From positions 186,001-250,000 of the forward strand of contig JAEXRH010000016.1 in NCBI GenBank assembly GCA_023438065.1: 64,000 bases of DNA, written 5' to 3'. Below the pieces are notes generated by a model. The model saw only the letters and a list, made by a program, of their open reading frames with translations. It did no database searches and was not told the DNA's origin. The DNA comes from Spirochaetota bacterium. GTDB taxonomy: Bacteria > Spirochaetota > Spirochaetia > Treponematales > Treponemataceae. The translations under genes and the position numbers were made by a program. Positions 8,203 to 17,150 of this stretch are shown here, one piece after another (positions within the stretch are counted from its first letter, which is position 1; every line of letters starts with the position of its first letter).

Positions 8203-9492
8203 TTATTTCCCGAGCATCGTCACGTACACGGCCGCGATGATGGCCGTCGTGATGACGCCCGAGATGTTGGCGCCGAGCGCGTACTGCATAATGATCGCGT
8301 TCGGGTTCGACTTCGCGACGACCTTCTGCGCGACCTTCGCCGTACTCGGCACGCAGGACACGCCCGCGATACCGATGACCGGATTGTACTTTCCGTTCTT
8401 GAAGAAGTAGAGGATGTACCCGCCGATGATACCGCCGATACCCGAAAGGAGAAGCGCGAGAATCCCGAGGAGGAGGAGCGGGAGGACGGCCGGGTTGAAG
8501 ATGGTCTCCGCCTCGCAGAGGATGCCGAGGGTGAGGCCGAGGAAGAGGGTCGCCGTATAGAGAATGGTCGTCGATACGAGCTCCTGGAAGGCCTTGATCC
8601 CCGACTCGCGGATCGCGATCCCGAGGAAGAGCGAGAAGAAAAGCGGGGCCGCGACCGGGAAGAGGAGCGTGAGGAAGACACAGAGGCATACCGAGAACAT
8701 GAGTTTCTGGAACGCCGAAATCTTGATCTCCGGACCCTTCTCCTTCGGCATCGCGGTTCCGCGAATCGACTTCGGCACCATCAGCTTGATGAGGTACGGG
8801 TAGCCACCGTAGGTGAGCCCGAGGTAGAGGTACGCGACGACCGTGATCGGCACGAAGAGCTCGGGCGCGAGCTTGAGGGCGGTGAAAAGGACCATCGGGC
8901 CGTCGGCGCCGCCGACCATCGCGATCGCGGCCGCCTGCTTGACGGTGAAACCGAACAGCTGCGCGATCGGGAGGACGAGGATCGTGCCGAGCTCCGCGCA
9001 CAGGGCGAGGAACATGCTCGCGAAGGGGCGCGCCATGATGAACCCGACGTCGAGAAGGGTTCCGATTCCCATGAACACGAGGCAGGCGATGAGGCCGTTC
9101 CCGAACATGAAGGTATAGACCGGCTGAAGGAAGTCGATCTGCATGATCGTGAAGAGGTCCGAGACCGCGCTCGCGTTCGCCGCGATCGCCGCGGGATCGG
9201 CTCCCGCGCTCGCCGCGCTCTGGAGCGCCGCGCCCGCGTTCGGCTCGAGGAACAGGGTCCCCATCCCGCCGTGAAGGTTAAGCGGATCGAAGAACATGAC
9301 CGCCGCGTTGACGGTCGCCATGCCGAGGCCCATCGGTATCATGAGAAGGGGCTCGAGCACTTCCTTCTTACCAAGATAGACAAGTAAAATTCCGAGGGCG
9401 ATCAGGCCGATCCTGGCAAGAACCATCGTTGGCTCCTGAACCATGAAGGTACCGATTCCCTGGAATACCGCAAGGATGGAATCGAGAGACAT
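8203..9492 (-). CDS. oadB: Sodium-pumping decarboxylase beta subunit
   Basis: 429 residues from the ATG at 9492, chosen because CTAAGGAGTTTCTTT precedes it; the 22-residue extension further upstream has no ribosome site. The protein is almost entirely membrane helices, with family-typical segments PLLMIPMGLGMATVN, GNGLIACLVFMGIGTLLDVG, VGGADGPMVLFTALKLAP and the C-terminal GAQVS-like stretch ALGANISGVITTAII. The conserved Asp of GTLLDVG, which binds sodium in OadB, is present. It decarboxylates the carboxybiotin of OadA and exports two Na+. First gene of the oadB-oadG-oadA-small subunit operon. Confidence 0.92.
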   Translation of the reverse strand: MSLDSILAVFQGIGTFMVQEPTMVLARIGLIALGILLVYLGKKEVLEPLLMIPMGLGMATVNAAVMFFDPLNLHGGMGTLFLEPNAGAALQSAASAGADPAAIAANASAVSDLFTIMQIDFLQPVYTFMFGNGLIACLVFMGIGTLLDVGFIMARPFASMFLALCAELGTILVLPIAQLFGFTVKQAAAIAMVGGADGPMVLFTALKLAPELFVPITVVAYLYLGLTYGGYPYLIKLMVPKSIRGTAMPKEKGPEIKISAFQKLMFSVCLCVFLTLLFPVAAPLFFSLFLGIAIRESGIKAFQELVSTTILYTATLFLGLTLGILCEAETIFNPAVLPLLLLGILALLLSGIGGIIGGYILYFFKNGKYNPVIGIAGVSCVPSTAKVAQKVVAKSNPNAIIMQYALGANISGVITTAIIAAVYVTMLGK

Positions 9493-9664
9493 AAAGAAAC
9501 TCCTTAGCTGAAACCGGCGGGGACGTATCCTCCCCGGCCCCGGTACAATGTTTTGCACTCTATTTTAGTACATTTTTTGAATCTAGGGGAAAAAAACGGA
9601 TGGAATTTCTTGCTATCGATTTGTCCCCGTTCCCGCCACGCAGAGGCGCAACGGGTCCGGTCGA

Positions 9665-10387
9665 CTAGGACGCCCGCGGTATCGGGGCATCGGGATTCGG
9701 CTCGGGAGCGTCGGGATCGGGGGCGTCCGGATCGGGTTCCTCGGGATCGGTGAATCCGCCGATAAACCGCTCGAGCATGAGGATCTTCGCGATCGCGCGC
9801 GGGAGGGCTTCACGGAGGGGCAATCGCTCCCCGGCGGAATCGGGGACGAGGGCGGAGATCTGCGCGGTTATGTCGCCCATCGCGGCCGGCGCGGCGCCGA
9901 ACCGCTCGAAAAGATCCGCCGCCCGATACTGCCGCCGCGCGTCCATCCCGTCAACGCCGGTGTCCGCCGGAAGGAAGCGGCAGGGCTTCCAGCGAATCCC
10001 GCCGTCCTTTCCCCGGTCCCCCGTATAGCCGAAGAGCCTGCATATCAGGCAGCGACCGCCGTACACGGTACAATGGTAGGGATTCGTCGGGTCGAAGAGG
10101 ATACAGCCCCGTTCGGGATCGGGACGCGGGGAGACGAAGGAACCGTCGAGAATGGCGAGCGCCCGCTCGCGCTGGTGATGGAGCATCCAGACGGCAAGGT
10201 AGAGCGCCTCGCACTCGAGGACGTCCGGCTCGAAGTCGACGCAGCAGGAGCCGCAGCCGTCCGGGCAGGGAAAGGGGCTCGCGTCGCGCCAGGGTTTCTG
10301 GATACGCTCGATCTCCGCGTATACCCCGTCAAGGGCGTCGACCACCGCCTGAATTCTCGTGCCCGCATAACTCCCGGTTTCCCGCAT
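9665..10387 (-). CDS. YkgJ family cysteine-cluster protein
   Basis: 240 residues from the ATG at 10387 (ribosome site ACGGGGGACGGA). A Cys cluster CPDGCGSCC near residue 50 is followed by further Cys in RGCILFD, HCTV, RCLICRLFG and KPCRF, which together match the YkgJ/Fe-S or zinc cluster family (UPF0153-like). The C-terminal tail is a low-complexity Asp/Pro/Glu stretch (DPEEPDPDAPDPDAP) with no family counterpart. The biochemical role of the family is not known. The gene stands alone, divergent from the solute-binding protein gene to its right. Confidence 0.75.
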   Translation of the reverse strand: MRETGSYAGTRIQAVVDALDGVYAEIERIQKPWRDASPFPCPDGCGSCCVDFEPDVLECEALYLAVWMLHHQRERALAILDGSFVSPRPDPERGCILFDPTNPYHCTVYGGRCLICRLFGYTGDRGKDGGIRWKPCRFLPADTGVDGMDARRQYRAADLFERFGAAPAAMGDITAQISALVPDSAGERLPLREALPRAIAKILMLERFIGGFTDPEEPDPDAPDPDAPEPNPDAPIPRAS

Positions 10388-10499
10388 TCCGTCCCCCGTC
10401 CAAGCCCTGAGCGTCAGTACAGCCCACGGCGCTGGCGAGTATAATCCGCGCGAACCCGCTTGGGCAAGCGATAATCCGATAAAACCCCCCGCGCGAAGC

Positions 10500-10528
10500 T
10501 TGCAGGGGATCCCCGAAAACCGTATACT
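10500..10528 (+). promoter_or_regulatory. Promoter of the solute-binding lipoprotein gene
   Basis: TTGCAG (10500-10505), 17 bp, TATACT (10523-10528). A 40-nt leader with AGGAGG precedes the ATG at 10569, so this is a normal led transcript in contrast to several neighbours. Confidence 0.7.
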
Positions 10529-10568
10529 CCAAACCGGTTTACTGCATACAAGAAACAGGAGGTATGTC

Positions 10569-11405
10569 ATGAATAAACTCACCCGCGCGCTCGTCGCGCT
10601 TCTCGCCATCGCCTTCGCGGCCTCGTTCACCGGCTGCGCCAAGAAAGCGGGCGACACCCGCCTCGACTCGATCAAGAAGGCCGGCAAGATCATCCTCGGA
10701 ACCTCCGCGGACTATCCCCCCTACGAATTCCATGCCCAGATCGACGGCAAGGATACCATCGTCGGCTTCGACATCGCTCTCGCCCGCGAGATCGCCAAGG
10801 ACCTCGGCGTCGAGCTCGAGATCAAGGACATGGACTTCGACGGCCTGCTCGCAGCCCTCGCCTCGGGCAACGTCGACATGGTCGTCTCCGGCATGACCCC
10901 GACCGACGAGCGGAAGCAGAACGTCGACTTCTCCGAGATCTACTATTTCGCCGAGCACGGCGTCCTCGTCCGCAAGGCCGACATGGCCAAGTACGGAACC
11001 GCGGTCGAGTCCCTCAAGGACGCGACGGTCGGCGCCCAGCGCGGCGCGATCCAGGTCTCCCTCGCGAAGACCCGCATCAAGGGCGTCGCCGAGGACAAGG
11101 CCGAGGAACCGCATCCCCAGGTCAAGGAACTCGGCAAGCTCCCCGACCTCATCATGGAGCTCAAGAACTCCAAGGTCGAGGCGATCGTCGCCGAGCTACC
11201 CGTCGCGAAAGCCTACCTCGGCGCCAACGCCGACCTCGCGCTCGCGACCTATACCTTCAAGGACGCCGAAGGCGGCTCCGCGGTCGCGTGCAAGAAGGGA
11301 GAGACCGCGCTCGTCGAGGCGATCAACAAGACCGTCGCGCGCCTTACGGCCGACGGTTCCATCGAGCGATTCGTGAGCGAAGCGAGCGAATCCGTACAAT
11401 ATTAA
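10569..11405 (+). CDS. Family 3 extracellular solute-binding lipoprotein (amino-acid type)
   Basis: 278 residues from the ATG after AACAGGAGGTATGTC. MNKLTRALVALLAIAFAASFTGC is a lipoprotein signal ending in the lipobox TGC. The mature part has the signature GTSADYPPYEF...GFDIALAREIAKDLGVELEIKDMDFDGLLAALASGNVDMVVSGMT, typical of amino-acid-binding proteins of ABC importers. No permease or ATPase gene is adjacent, so it is either an orphan receptor or works with a transporter encoded elsewhere. It has its own promoter and terminator. The ligand is not predictable beyond a polar amino acid. Confidence 0.88.
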   Translation: MNKLTRALVALLAIAFAASFTGCAKKAGDTRLDSIKKAGKIILGTSADYPPYEFHAQIDGKDTIVGFDIALAREIAKDLGVELEIKDMDFDGLLAALASGNVDMVVSGMTPTDERKQNVDFSEIYYFAEHGVLVRKADMAKYGTAVESLKDATVGAQRGAIQVSLAKTRIKGVAEDKAEEPHPQVKELGKLPDLIMELKNSKVEAIVAELPVAKAYLGANADLALATYTFKDAEGGSAVACKKGETALVEAINKTVARLTADGSIERFVSEASESVQY

Positions 11406-11471
11406 GGAAAGAACGCGGAAAGGGAACCTTTCGGGAAAGGATTCCCTTCCCGCGAACCCATCCTTCCAAAG

Positions 11472-11499
11472 CCGTCCGGATGCTCCGGGCGGTTTTTTT
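11472..11499 (+). terminator. Intrinsic terminator after the solute-binding protein gene
   Basis: CCGTCCGGA-TGC-TCCGGGCGG followed by seven T. Confidence 0.88.
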
Positions 11500-11581
11500 A
11501 TCGCGTAATCGCCGCACGAAAACCCGAAAAAGCGGTACAATGTGCCCCTAAACCAAGACGCAAGAACGCTAGGAGAACCCC

Positions 11582-12697
11582 ATGCACAAAAAAGAGGATA
11601 TCGCGCGCTTCAGGGAAAACCTCAAGGAGGAGCGGAACGCCTCCTCGCTCTATCGCGCGATGGCCGCCAACGAAAAAAAACCGGAGCTCGCAAAGCTCTA
11701 TATCCGCCTCGCGGAAACCGAGGATCGCCACGCGACCTTCTGGGAGCGGAAACTCGCCGAGGCGGGCGTCGCCGTTCCCCCGCCCGCGGTCTCCTTCAAG
11801 ACCCGCGTATTCTCCCTCGCGGCGCGCCGTTTCGGCGCCGCCTCGATCCTGCCCGCGATCGCGAACGTCGAGAAGGAGGCGGCCACCGCCTATGACGGAC
11901 AGCCCGACGCAGGCCGGGAAATGGTCGCCGACGAGCAAAGCCACGCGCGGATCTTCACGGCGCTTTCCGAATCGGGCGCGGGCGGCAGGTCCGTCGCCGA
12001 GATGGAAGGCAAGCACAAGGGCTCGGGCGGCAACGCCCTCCGCGCGGGAGTCCTCGGCGCGAACGACGGGCTCGTGTCGGTCTTCAACCTCGTCATGGGC
12101 GTCGCGGGCGCGGGCGTGGGGAACCGGCAAATCCTCCTCACCGGCGTCGCGGGCCTCCTCGCCGGAGCCCTGTCGATGGCGCTCGGCGAGTGGCTCTCGG
12201 TCCAAAGCTCGCGCGAGCTCGCCCAGCACCAGCTCGACATCGAGAAGTCCGAGCTCGAGCTCGCCCCCGAGGGCGAGGAGGAGGAACTCGCGCTCATCTA
12301 CCAGGCGAAAGGGATCGACGCCGAGTCCGCGAGGACGATGGCGAAAAACATCATCGGCTCGAAGACCGGCGCCCTCGACACCCTCGCGCGCGAGGAACTC
12401 GGCATCGACCCGCACGACCTCGGCGGTTCCGCCTGGGAGGCGGCGTACACCTCGTTCCTCCTTTTCTCGGTCGGCGCGATCATCCCGGTTCTCCCCTTCG
12501 CCTTCGCGACCGGGACGACCGGTATCGCCTGGAGCGCCGGCGCGAGCGCGGTCGGCCTTTTCGCGATAGGAGCGGCGATCACCCTCATGACCGGCAAGCA
12601 CCCGATCAAGAACGGCTTCCGGCAGGTATTGTTCGGCCTCGCGACCGCGGCGGTCACCTTCGGGATCGGGCGGCTGGTGGGCGTTTCGCTCGGTTGA
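11582..12697 (+). CDS. Ferritin-like / VIT1 fusion (MbfA-type iron or manganese exporter)
   Basis: 371 residues after CTAGGAGAACCCC. Residues 1-140 form a rubrerythrin/ferritin-like four-helix domain with metal ligands in ENLKEERNASSLYR, LAETEDRHATFW and DEQSHARIF. From about residue 150 comes a VIT1/CCC1 membrane domain (LRAGVLGANDGLVSVFNLVMGVAGAG, LAGALSMALGEWLSVQSSREL, then three C-terminal helices). This two-part layout is that of MbfA from alphaproteobacteria, where the cytoplasmic ferritin domain senses or oxidises iron and the VIT domain exports it. Likely role: protection against iron or manganese overload. It has a possible -10 (TACAAT near 11536) but a weak -35. Confidence 0.87.
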   Translation: MHKKEDIARFRENLKEERNASSLYRAMAANEKKPELAKLYIRLAETEDRHATFWERKLAEAGVAVPPPAVSFKTRVFSLAARRFGAASILPAIANVEKEAATAYDGQPDAGREMVADEQSHARIFTALSESGAGGRSVAEMEGKHKGSGGNALRAGVLGANDGLVSVFNLVMGVAGAGVGNRQILLTGVAGLLAGALSMALGEWLSVQSSRELAQHQLDIEKSELELAPEGEEEELALIYQAKGIDAESARTMAKNIIGSKTGALDTLAREELGIDPHDLGGSAWEAAYTSFLLFSVGAIIPVLPFAFATGTTGIAWSAGASAVGLFAIGAAITLMTGKHPIKNGFRQVLFGLATAAVTFGIGRLVGVSLG

Positions 12698-12698
12698 T

Positions 12699-12830
12699 GT
12701 TCGCTCCCGGGCGGCGCCGGAACGGATCCTCTCGGACAAGAGTCGGCGCAGACGGCACATCCTTTCCGCGGCGTCCGGGTTCGCTCCCCGGCGGCGCCGG
12801 AACGAATCCTCTCGGACAAGAATCGGCGCA
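12699..12830. repeat. Direct repeat, two 52-bp copies with 80-bp period
   Basis: Both copies begin GTTCGCTCCC and include GGCGGCGCCGGAACG and CTCTCGGACAAGA-TCGGCGCA. They differ at three positions. They lie just after the stop of the VIT1 fusion gene. Confidence 0.8.
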
Positions 12831-12985
12831 AGGGGTCATCGATTCTGAATCGGTCGCTGACTCGCCGAATTGTCCTCGGGGGCTCCTTTTCCGGCGCCGC
12901 CGAAAGCGAGCATACGTTCATCCGTCGGAGATGCGGAGCTTATCACCGACTGTACGAGGAGGCACCGCCCCGGGGAGTGCGCGTT

Positions 12986-13028
12986 TAAAAGAGAAAGGCC
13001 GGCGCGGTCAGGCGTCGGCCTCTTTTAT
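12986..13028. terminator. Bidirectional hairpin terminator between converging genes
   Basis: AAAAGAG...GGCCGGCGC-GGTCAG-GCGTCGGCC-TCTTTTATTA. A T-run lies on each side, so it can serve both the VIT1 fusion gene (plus) and the GH43 gene (minus). Confidence 0.72.
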
Positions 13029-13107
13029 TAGCGTCGTTCTCGGGGGCGGGATCACTGCCTGCGGCCGAGAGCCCGCGCGACGGGTCGCGGCGGGCTTCGC
13101 AGGGTTC

Positions 13108-14070
13108 TTACGGGTTGATCGTGACTATCGAGCCGTCCGCGCGGTACTCGAGCTTGCAGAACTTGACGTTCCGCTTGTGGTTGATGCCCTTCGAGAGCTC
13201 GCAGTCGTGGTAGAAGAGGTACCACTGGCCCTGGTACTCGACGATCGAATGGTGGGTCGTCCAGCCGAGCACCGGGGTGAGGATCACGCCGCGCCAGGTA
13301 TACGGGCCGTAGACGTTCTTCGAGGTCGCGTACACGAGCTGGTGGGTGTCGCCGGTCGAGTAGGAGAAGTAGTAGGTGTCGTTATATTTGTGCATCCACG
13401 GCCCCTCGAAGTAACGGCGGTTCCGGTCGCCGGAAAGGAGCGGCTTACCCGCGTCGTCGACGATCACGATGTCGCGCGGCTTCTCGGCGAACTCGAGCAT
13501 GTCGTCCGTCATGAGCGCGATCTTCGGCGTCACCGCGGGCTCGTTGTCCGGCCGCTCGCCGCCGTTCGGATCGAAGGTGCCGGTCTTCCACTTGTCGAGC
13601 TGGCCGCCCCAGAGGCCGCCGAAGGAAAGATAGTACTTCCCGTCGTCGTCGGGGAAGATACAGGGATCGATGCTGAAACTGCCCTTGATCGGGTTGGGCT
13701 GCGCGGCGAAGGGACCCGCGGGGGTCTTTCCGACCGCGACGCCGATACGGAAGATGCCTTCCTTGTCGCGCGCGGGGAAGTAGAAATAGTATTTCCCGTT
13801 CTTCTCGGCGGCGTCCGGCGCCCACATCTGCTTGTCGGCCCAGGGCACGTCCTTAATGTCAAGGATCACGCCGAGGTCCTTCGGGGGCTTGGTCATGTCG
13901 TCCATCTCGTAGACGTGATAGTCGACCATCGCGTACTGGTCGCCGTTGTCGTTGGAATCCATCTCGATGTCGAGATCGTGGGACGGATAGATGTAGAGCT
14001 TACCGTTGAAGACGTTCGCGGAAGGATCCGCCGAATACATGTCGGTGATGAGGGGCTTCTTCTCGAGCAT
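13108..14070 (-). CDS. Glycoside hydrolase family 43 (beta-xylosidase / arabinofuranosidase type)
   Basis: 320 residues from the ATG at 14070, chosen because ATGGAGATTCAA gives a GGAG six bases upstream; an ATG four codons earlier at 14082 lacks a ribosome site. No signal peptide, so the enzyme acts in the cytoplasm. The three GH43 acids fit: Asp in YSADPSANV (base), Asp in SIDPCIFPDDDG (pKa modulator) and Glu in RRYFEGPWMHK (acid). Five-bladed propeller repeats are visible through WAPDAAEKNGKYYFYFPA. It probably releases xylose or arabinose from imported oligosaccharides. No transporter is adjacent. Confidence 0.88.
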   Translation of the reverse strand: MLEKKPLITDMYSADPSANVFNGKLYIYPSHDLDIEMDSNDNGDQYAMVDYHVYEMDDMTKPPKDLGVILDIKDVPWADKQMWAPDAAEKNGKYYFYFPARDKEGIFRIGVAVGKTPAGPFAAQPNPIKGSFSIDPCIFPDDDGKYYLSFGGLWGGQLDKWKTGTFDPNGGERPDNEPAVTPKIALMTDDMLEFAEKPRDIVIVDDAGKPLLSGDRNRRYFEGPWMHKYNDTYYFSYSTGDTHQLVYATSKNVYGPYTWRGVILTPVLGWTTHHSIVEYQGQWYLFYHDCELSKGINHKRNVKFCKLEYRADGSIVTINP

Positions 14071-14245
14071 TTGAATCTCCATAAATGCGATGGTCGGTCA
14101 TATCGGGATCGCGCGAAGGCGATATGCCCGTACAACCTTATTTATAATAGTAACATACCATTGAAGAAAACGCACGGGTATCGGTCATTGTCCCGATACG
14201 GATCGGAACGGGCTCGTTATACGGGCTTTTCATGGTCGCGTATCG

Positions 14246-15403
14246 CTATGACTTTGCGAGCAGGCGCCCGAGCCAGGGCCGCTTCACCGCGATCGCCTTG
14301 TACGGGCACATCTCCTGGCAGCAGTAGCACCGGATGCACTTCGAGTACGTGTATTCGGGCGGATCCTTCCGGTTCCCGTTCCGGAAATCGACGGCCTTGC
14401 CCTCGACCGGGCACGATTCGACGCACACCCCGCACGTCACGCACCGCGCGGGATCGATGACGGGCCGGGGGTAGAACGCGTTCTTGACGAAGGCGGGCCA
14501 GACGCCGAGACCGAGCATGTCCGTATCGATGACCGGTTTCCTGACCGCGTCAAAGTCGGGTTTCCTGAACGAGGCGGGGTCGTCGCCAAGATACTCGATA
14601 TAGGCGATGTCGCACTTCCCGAGCCCGCGCTCGACGCCATGGGTGATGGTCGGAATGAACGAGGGATCGAGGTCGATCATGCGGCAAAAGGTCGCGTCTA
14701 CGGCGACCGCATCGGCCGAGATGATGAGGCAGTTCATCGCGACCGGCTTCCCGCCGCGCGGGCCGTTCCCTTCCATCGCCACGATCCCGTCCATGACGAA
14801 GAGCCGGGGTTTCAGCATGAGGTTGAGGTCGACGAGCATCCGCGAGAATTGCGCCTGGTTCGGGACGCGCACGTGAAAGGCTGCCTTGTTGAGCCCGTAC
14901 ACGCAGCCGAACTGGTTTTTCACCGCTCCGGTGACGCGCGTGAGGGCGTGAGTTTTCATCTTGGGGAGGCTCACGATTCCGTCCGCCTCGAGCGCGGCGT
15001 TCGCGAGGTCAAACCGCTTCCCGACGAGACCGGACGGGTTATCGACGCTCATCCCGCGCTCGAAGTCGGCGAGCGCGATGCCGTAGCGCTCGGCCACCGG
15101 CGAAAGCCCGGACTTCGCGAGTGCGTCCGCGGGTTTCCCGAATCCCGGCGAGTCCCCGTACGACAAGACCGCGCCCGATCCGGAAAGGACGCGCGCGACG
15201 GCGGCGAACACCGCGGGGTGCGTCGTGACCGCGAGCTCGGGCGCGGAGCCCGCGAGCACGTTCGGTTTGAGGAGAATCCTCTCGCCCTTCCGGACGAACG
15301 AGCCGATCCCGCCGAGGAGCTCCACGCCGCGCGCGAGCGCGCGATAGACCGTTTCCTCGTCGTAGTTTTCGCAAGCGACAACCGCCACCTTCGATTTATC
15401 CAT
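14246..15403 (-). CDS. DUF362 protein with C-terminal 2[4Fe-4S] ferredoxin
   Basis: 385 residues from the ATG at 15403 (AACGAGGGAGCGCACG precedes). Residues 1-300 are a DUF362 domain (RILLKPNVL, THPAVFAAVARVL, LPKMKTHALTRVTGAVKNQFGC). The C-terminus has two [4Fe-4S] motifs: CVTCGVCVESCP and CIRCYCCQEMCP. DUF362-ferredoxin proteins are common in strict anaerobes; their substrate is unknown but an electron-transfer or reductase role is usual. It is transcribed after a terminator that ends lysS, so it should have its own promoter. Confidence 0.85.
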   Translation of the reverse strand: MDKSKVAVVACENYDEETVYRALARGVELLGGIGSFVRKGERILLKPNVLAGSAPELAVTTHPAVFAAVARVLSGSGAVLSYGDSPGFGKPADALAKSGLSPVAERYGIALADFERGMSVDNPSGLVGKRFDLANAALEADGIVSLPKMKTHALTRVTGAVKNQFGCVYGLNKAAFHVRVPNQAQFSRMLVDLNLMLKPRLFVMDGIVAMEGNGPRGGKPVAMNCLIISADAVAVDATFCRMIDLDPSFIPTITHGVERGLGKCDIAYIEYLGDDPASFRKPDFDAVRKPVIDTDMLGLGVWPAFVKNAFYPRPVIDPARCVTCGVCVESCPVEGKAVDFRNGNRKDPPEYTYSKCIRCYCCQEMCPYKAIAVKRPWLGRLLAKS

Positions 15404-15463
15404 CGTGCGCTCCCTCGTTTCCCGATCCGCGCGCCTCTGCCTGCGCGCGACCGGCGCCTTAAC

Positions 15464-15489
15464 GAAAAACCCCGCGCATGCGCACGGGG
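15464..15489 (-). terminator. Intrinsic terminator of lysS
   Basis: On the minus strand CCCCGTGC-GCAT-GCGCGGGG is followed by TTTTTCGTT, 36 bp after the lysS stop. Confidence 0.85.
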
Positions 15490-15524
15490 TCCTAAGCAAT
15501 CGCCAAACGATCAAAATCCGGCGG

Positions 15525-17111
15525 TCAGTAAACCGAAAGGATCTTCGCGAGCCGATCCCGGCCGATGATCTTCATGAAGCTCGCGAGGCGCGGGCCCTGG
15601 TCCTTCCCGATCAACGCCTGATACGTCGCGTTGAAGAGCACCTTGCTCTCGATCCCGCACTCGGCGGCGACCGCGTACACGAGCTCGCCCAAGCCCTTCT
15701 CGTCGACGCCGTCCATCTTCGGGAGCACCTCGTCGCGGATCTTTATGACCGCATTCAGCTCGGGCCCCGAGATATCGGCCTTCGAGCCGTCCTTCCGGAG
15801 CGCGAAGCGGAAATCCTCGGGCGCGCACTCGGTGATCCAGTACCAGGCGCAGTTCGCCCGGGTTCTGAGCCGGTCGAGCTGATCGGGGCTGACGCCCGGA
15901 AGGCTCGCGATCACCGCGTCGACGTTGCCGTCGTTCGTCTGGAGGAGGTTACAGAGGTGGCGGAACGGGATCTGGTAGGACGCGCACGAAGGCATGTCCC
16001 CGACCTGGCTCAGCTCGTAGATGCGCTTTTCCTTCGCGAAGGTCTCGTCGTTCTTCGCCTTCTCGAGCCCCCACGCGATCCGCTCGGTCTTGTCGTAGTC
16101 CTCGTAGATCTTGATGACGTCGAGATCGAAGCTGATGACGAACTCCGTGTTCGGCCTCGTGCCCGCGAAAAGATAGCGCGCGATCTCAGGCTGGTACACG
16201 CGGAGGATGTCGTAGAGGTCGACGACCTTGCCCTTCGAAGAAGACATCTTTCCCGGCGTGCCCTTGATGCCGATGAAGTCGTAGCGGAAGGTGATCGGGG
16301 GCTCCCAGCCGTAGATCTCCTTGGAGACGAGCTTCGCCGTGTCGAAGGAGCCGCCCTGCGAGTGATGGTCCTTGCCCGCGGGCTCGAAGACGGTGTTCTC
16401 GTGCTTCCACCGCATCGGCCAGTCGACGCGCCAGCCGAGCTTGACGCCCTTCGCCTGGCGGAGATCGACCTTTTCCCTGTTGCCGCACTCGCAGGAGTAC
16501 GAAAGTCCCCACTCGCCGTCCCAGCCCTCGATCGTCGTCGTGTCCCGGTTGCACTTGTCGCAGAACACCGACACGGGCCAGTACTCTTCCTCGGCCGGAA
16601 TCTTGTGCTCGTCGTCGCGGTAGCGGTTGAGGCAGTCCTTGATCCGTTCCCGGTTGTCGAGGGCGACCTTCATCCCCTCGTCGTACATGTGCGCGCGGTA
16701 GCGCGAGCTCTGGTAGAGGAATTCTGGCTGGATGCCGACCGCGGGGAGGATCGACTCGACGTCTACCTCGTGGTGGCGCGCATAGCTCGAGTCGCGGCCG
16801 AAGGGGTCCGGCACCATCGTGATCGGGTAGCGGAGATGCTTCTCGAGCACCTCCTGGTTCGGCATATTGACGGGGACCTTGCGGAAGACGTCGTAGTCGT
16901 CCCAGGAATAGATGAAGCGGACCTTCTTGCCGCGCGCGCGGAGGGCGCGGACGACGAGGTCGACGGATATGATTTCGCGGAAGTTACCGATATGGACGGT
17001 GCCCGAGGGAGTGATCCCCGAGGCGCAGGTGTAGACCTCGAGGTCTCCCCGCTCGCGTATGATCTTTTCGGCGGTCTGGTCCGCCCAGTGCGATAGGTTT
17101 TCGTTTGCCAT
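15525..17111 (-). CDS. lysS: Lysyl-tRNA synthetase, class I
   Basis: 528 residues from the ATG at 17111. Class I signatures are HIGN (residues 40-43, in TVHIGNFRE) and KMSSSKG (from Lys288). A Cys-rich pair CDKCN...CECGN around 184-210 fits a zinc site. It charges tRNA-Lys with lysine. Class I LysRS occurs in most archaea and in few bacterial groups, notably spirochaetes, so it is the best taxonomic marker here. The start has no Shine-Dalgarno: a strong promoter places the transcription start about 4 nt before the ATG, implying a leaderless mRNA. A longer frame start at 17150 lies upstream of the predicted transcript and is rejected. Confidence 0.95.
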   Translation of the reverse strand: MANENLSHWADQTAEKIIRERGDLEVYTCASGITPSGTVHIGNFREIISVDLVVRALRARGKKVRFIYSWDDYDVFRKVPVNMPNQEVLEKHLRYPITMVPDPFGRDSSYARHHEVDVESILPAVGIQPEFLYQSSRYRAHMYDEGMKVALDNRERIKDCLNRYRDDEHKIPAEEEYWPVSVFCDKCNRDTTTIEGWDGEWGLSYSCECGNREKVDLRQAKGVKLGWRVDWPMRWKHENTVFEPAGKDHHSQGGSFDTAKLVSKEIYGWEPPITFRYDFIGIKGTPGKMSSSKGKVVDLYDILRVYQPEIARYLFAGTRPNTEFVISFDLDVIKIYEDYDKTERIAWGLEKAKNDETFAKEKRIYELSQVGDMPSCASYQIPFRHLCNLLQTNDGNVDAVIASLPGVSPDQLDRLRTRANCAWYWITECAPEDFRFALRKDGSKADISGPELNAVIKIRDEVLPKMDGVDEKGLGELVYAVAAECGIESKVLFNATYQALIGKDQGPRLASFMKIIGRDRLAKILSVY

Positions 17112-17121
17112 GGTGCCGAAT

Positions 17122-17150
17122 AGTATAGCGAAATACCGGGGAATCGACAA
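17122..17150 (-). promoter_or_regulatory. lysS promoter, leaderless layout
   Basis: Minus strand: TTGTCG (17145-17150), 17 bp, TATACT (17122-17127), then 10 nt to the ATG. It fills the 39-bp gap after the preceding gene. Confidence 0.65.

Larger units (their letters stand above)
12698..13107. other. 410-bp intergenic region with direct repeats and a terminator
   Basis: No gene is supported here. The region holds two copies of a 52-bp sequence 80 bp apart (12699-12750 and 12779-12830) and a hairpin terminator (12986-13028) between two converging genes. Confidence 0.6.
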
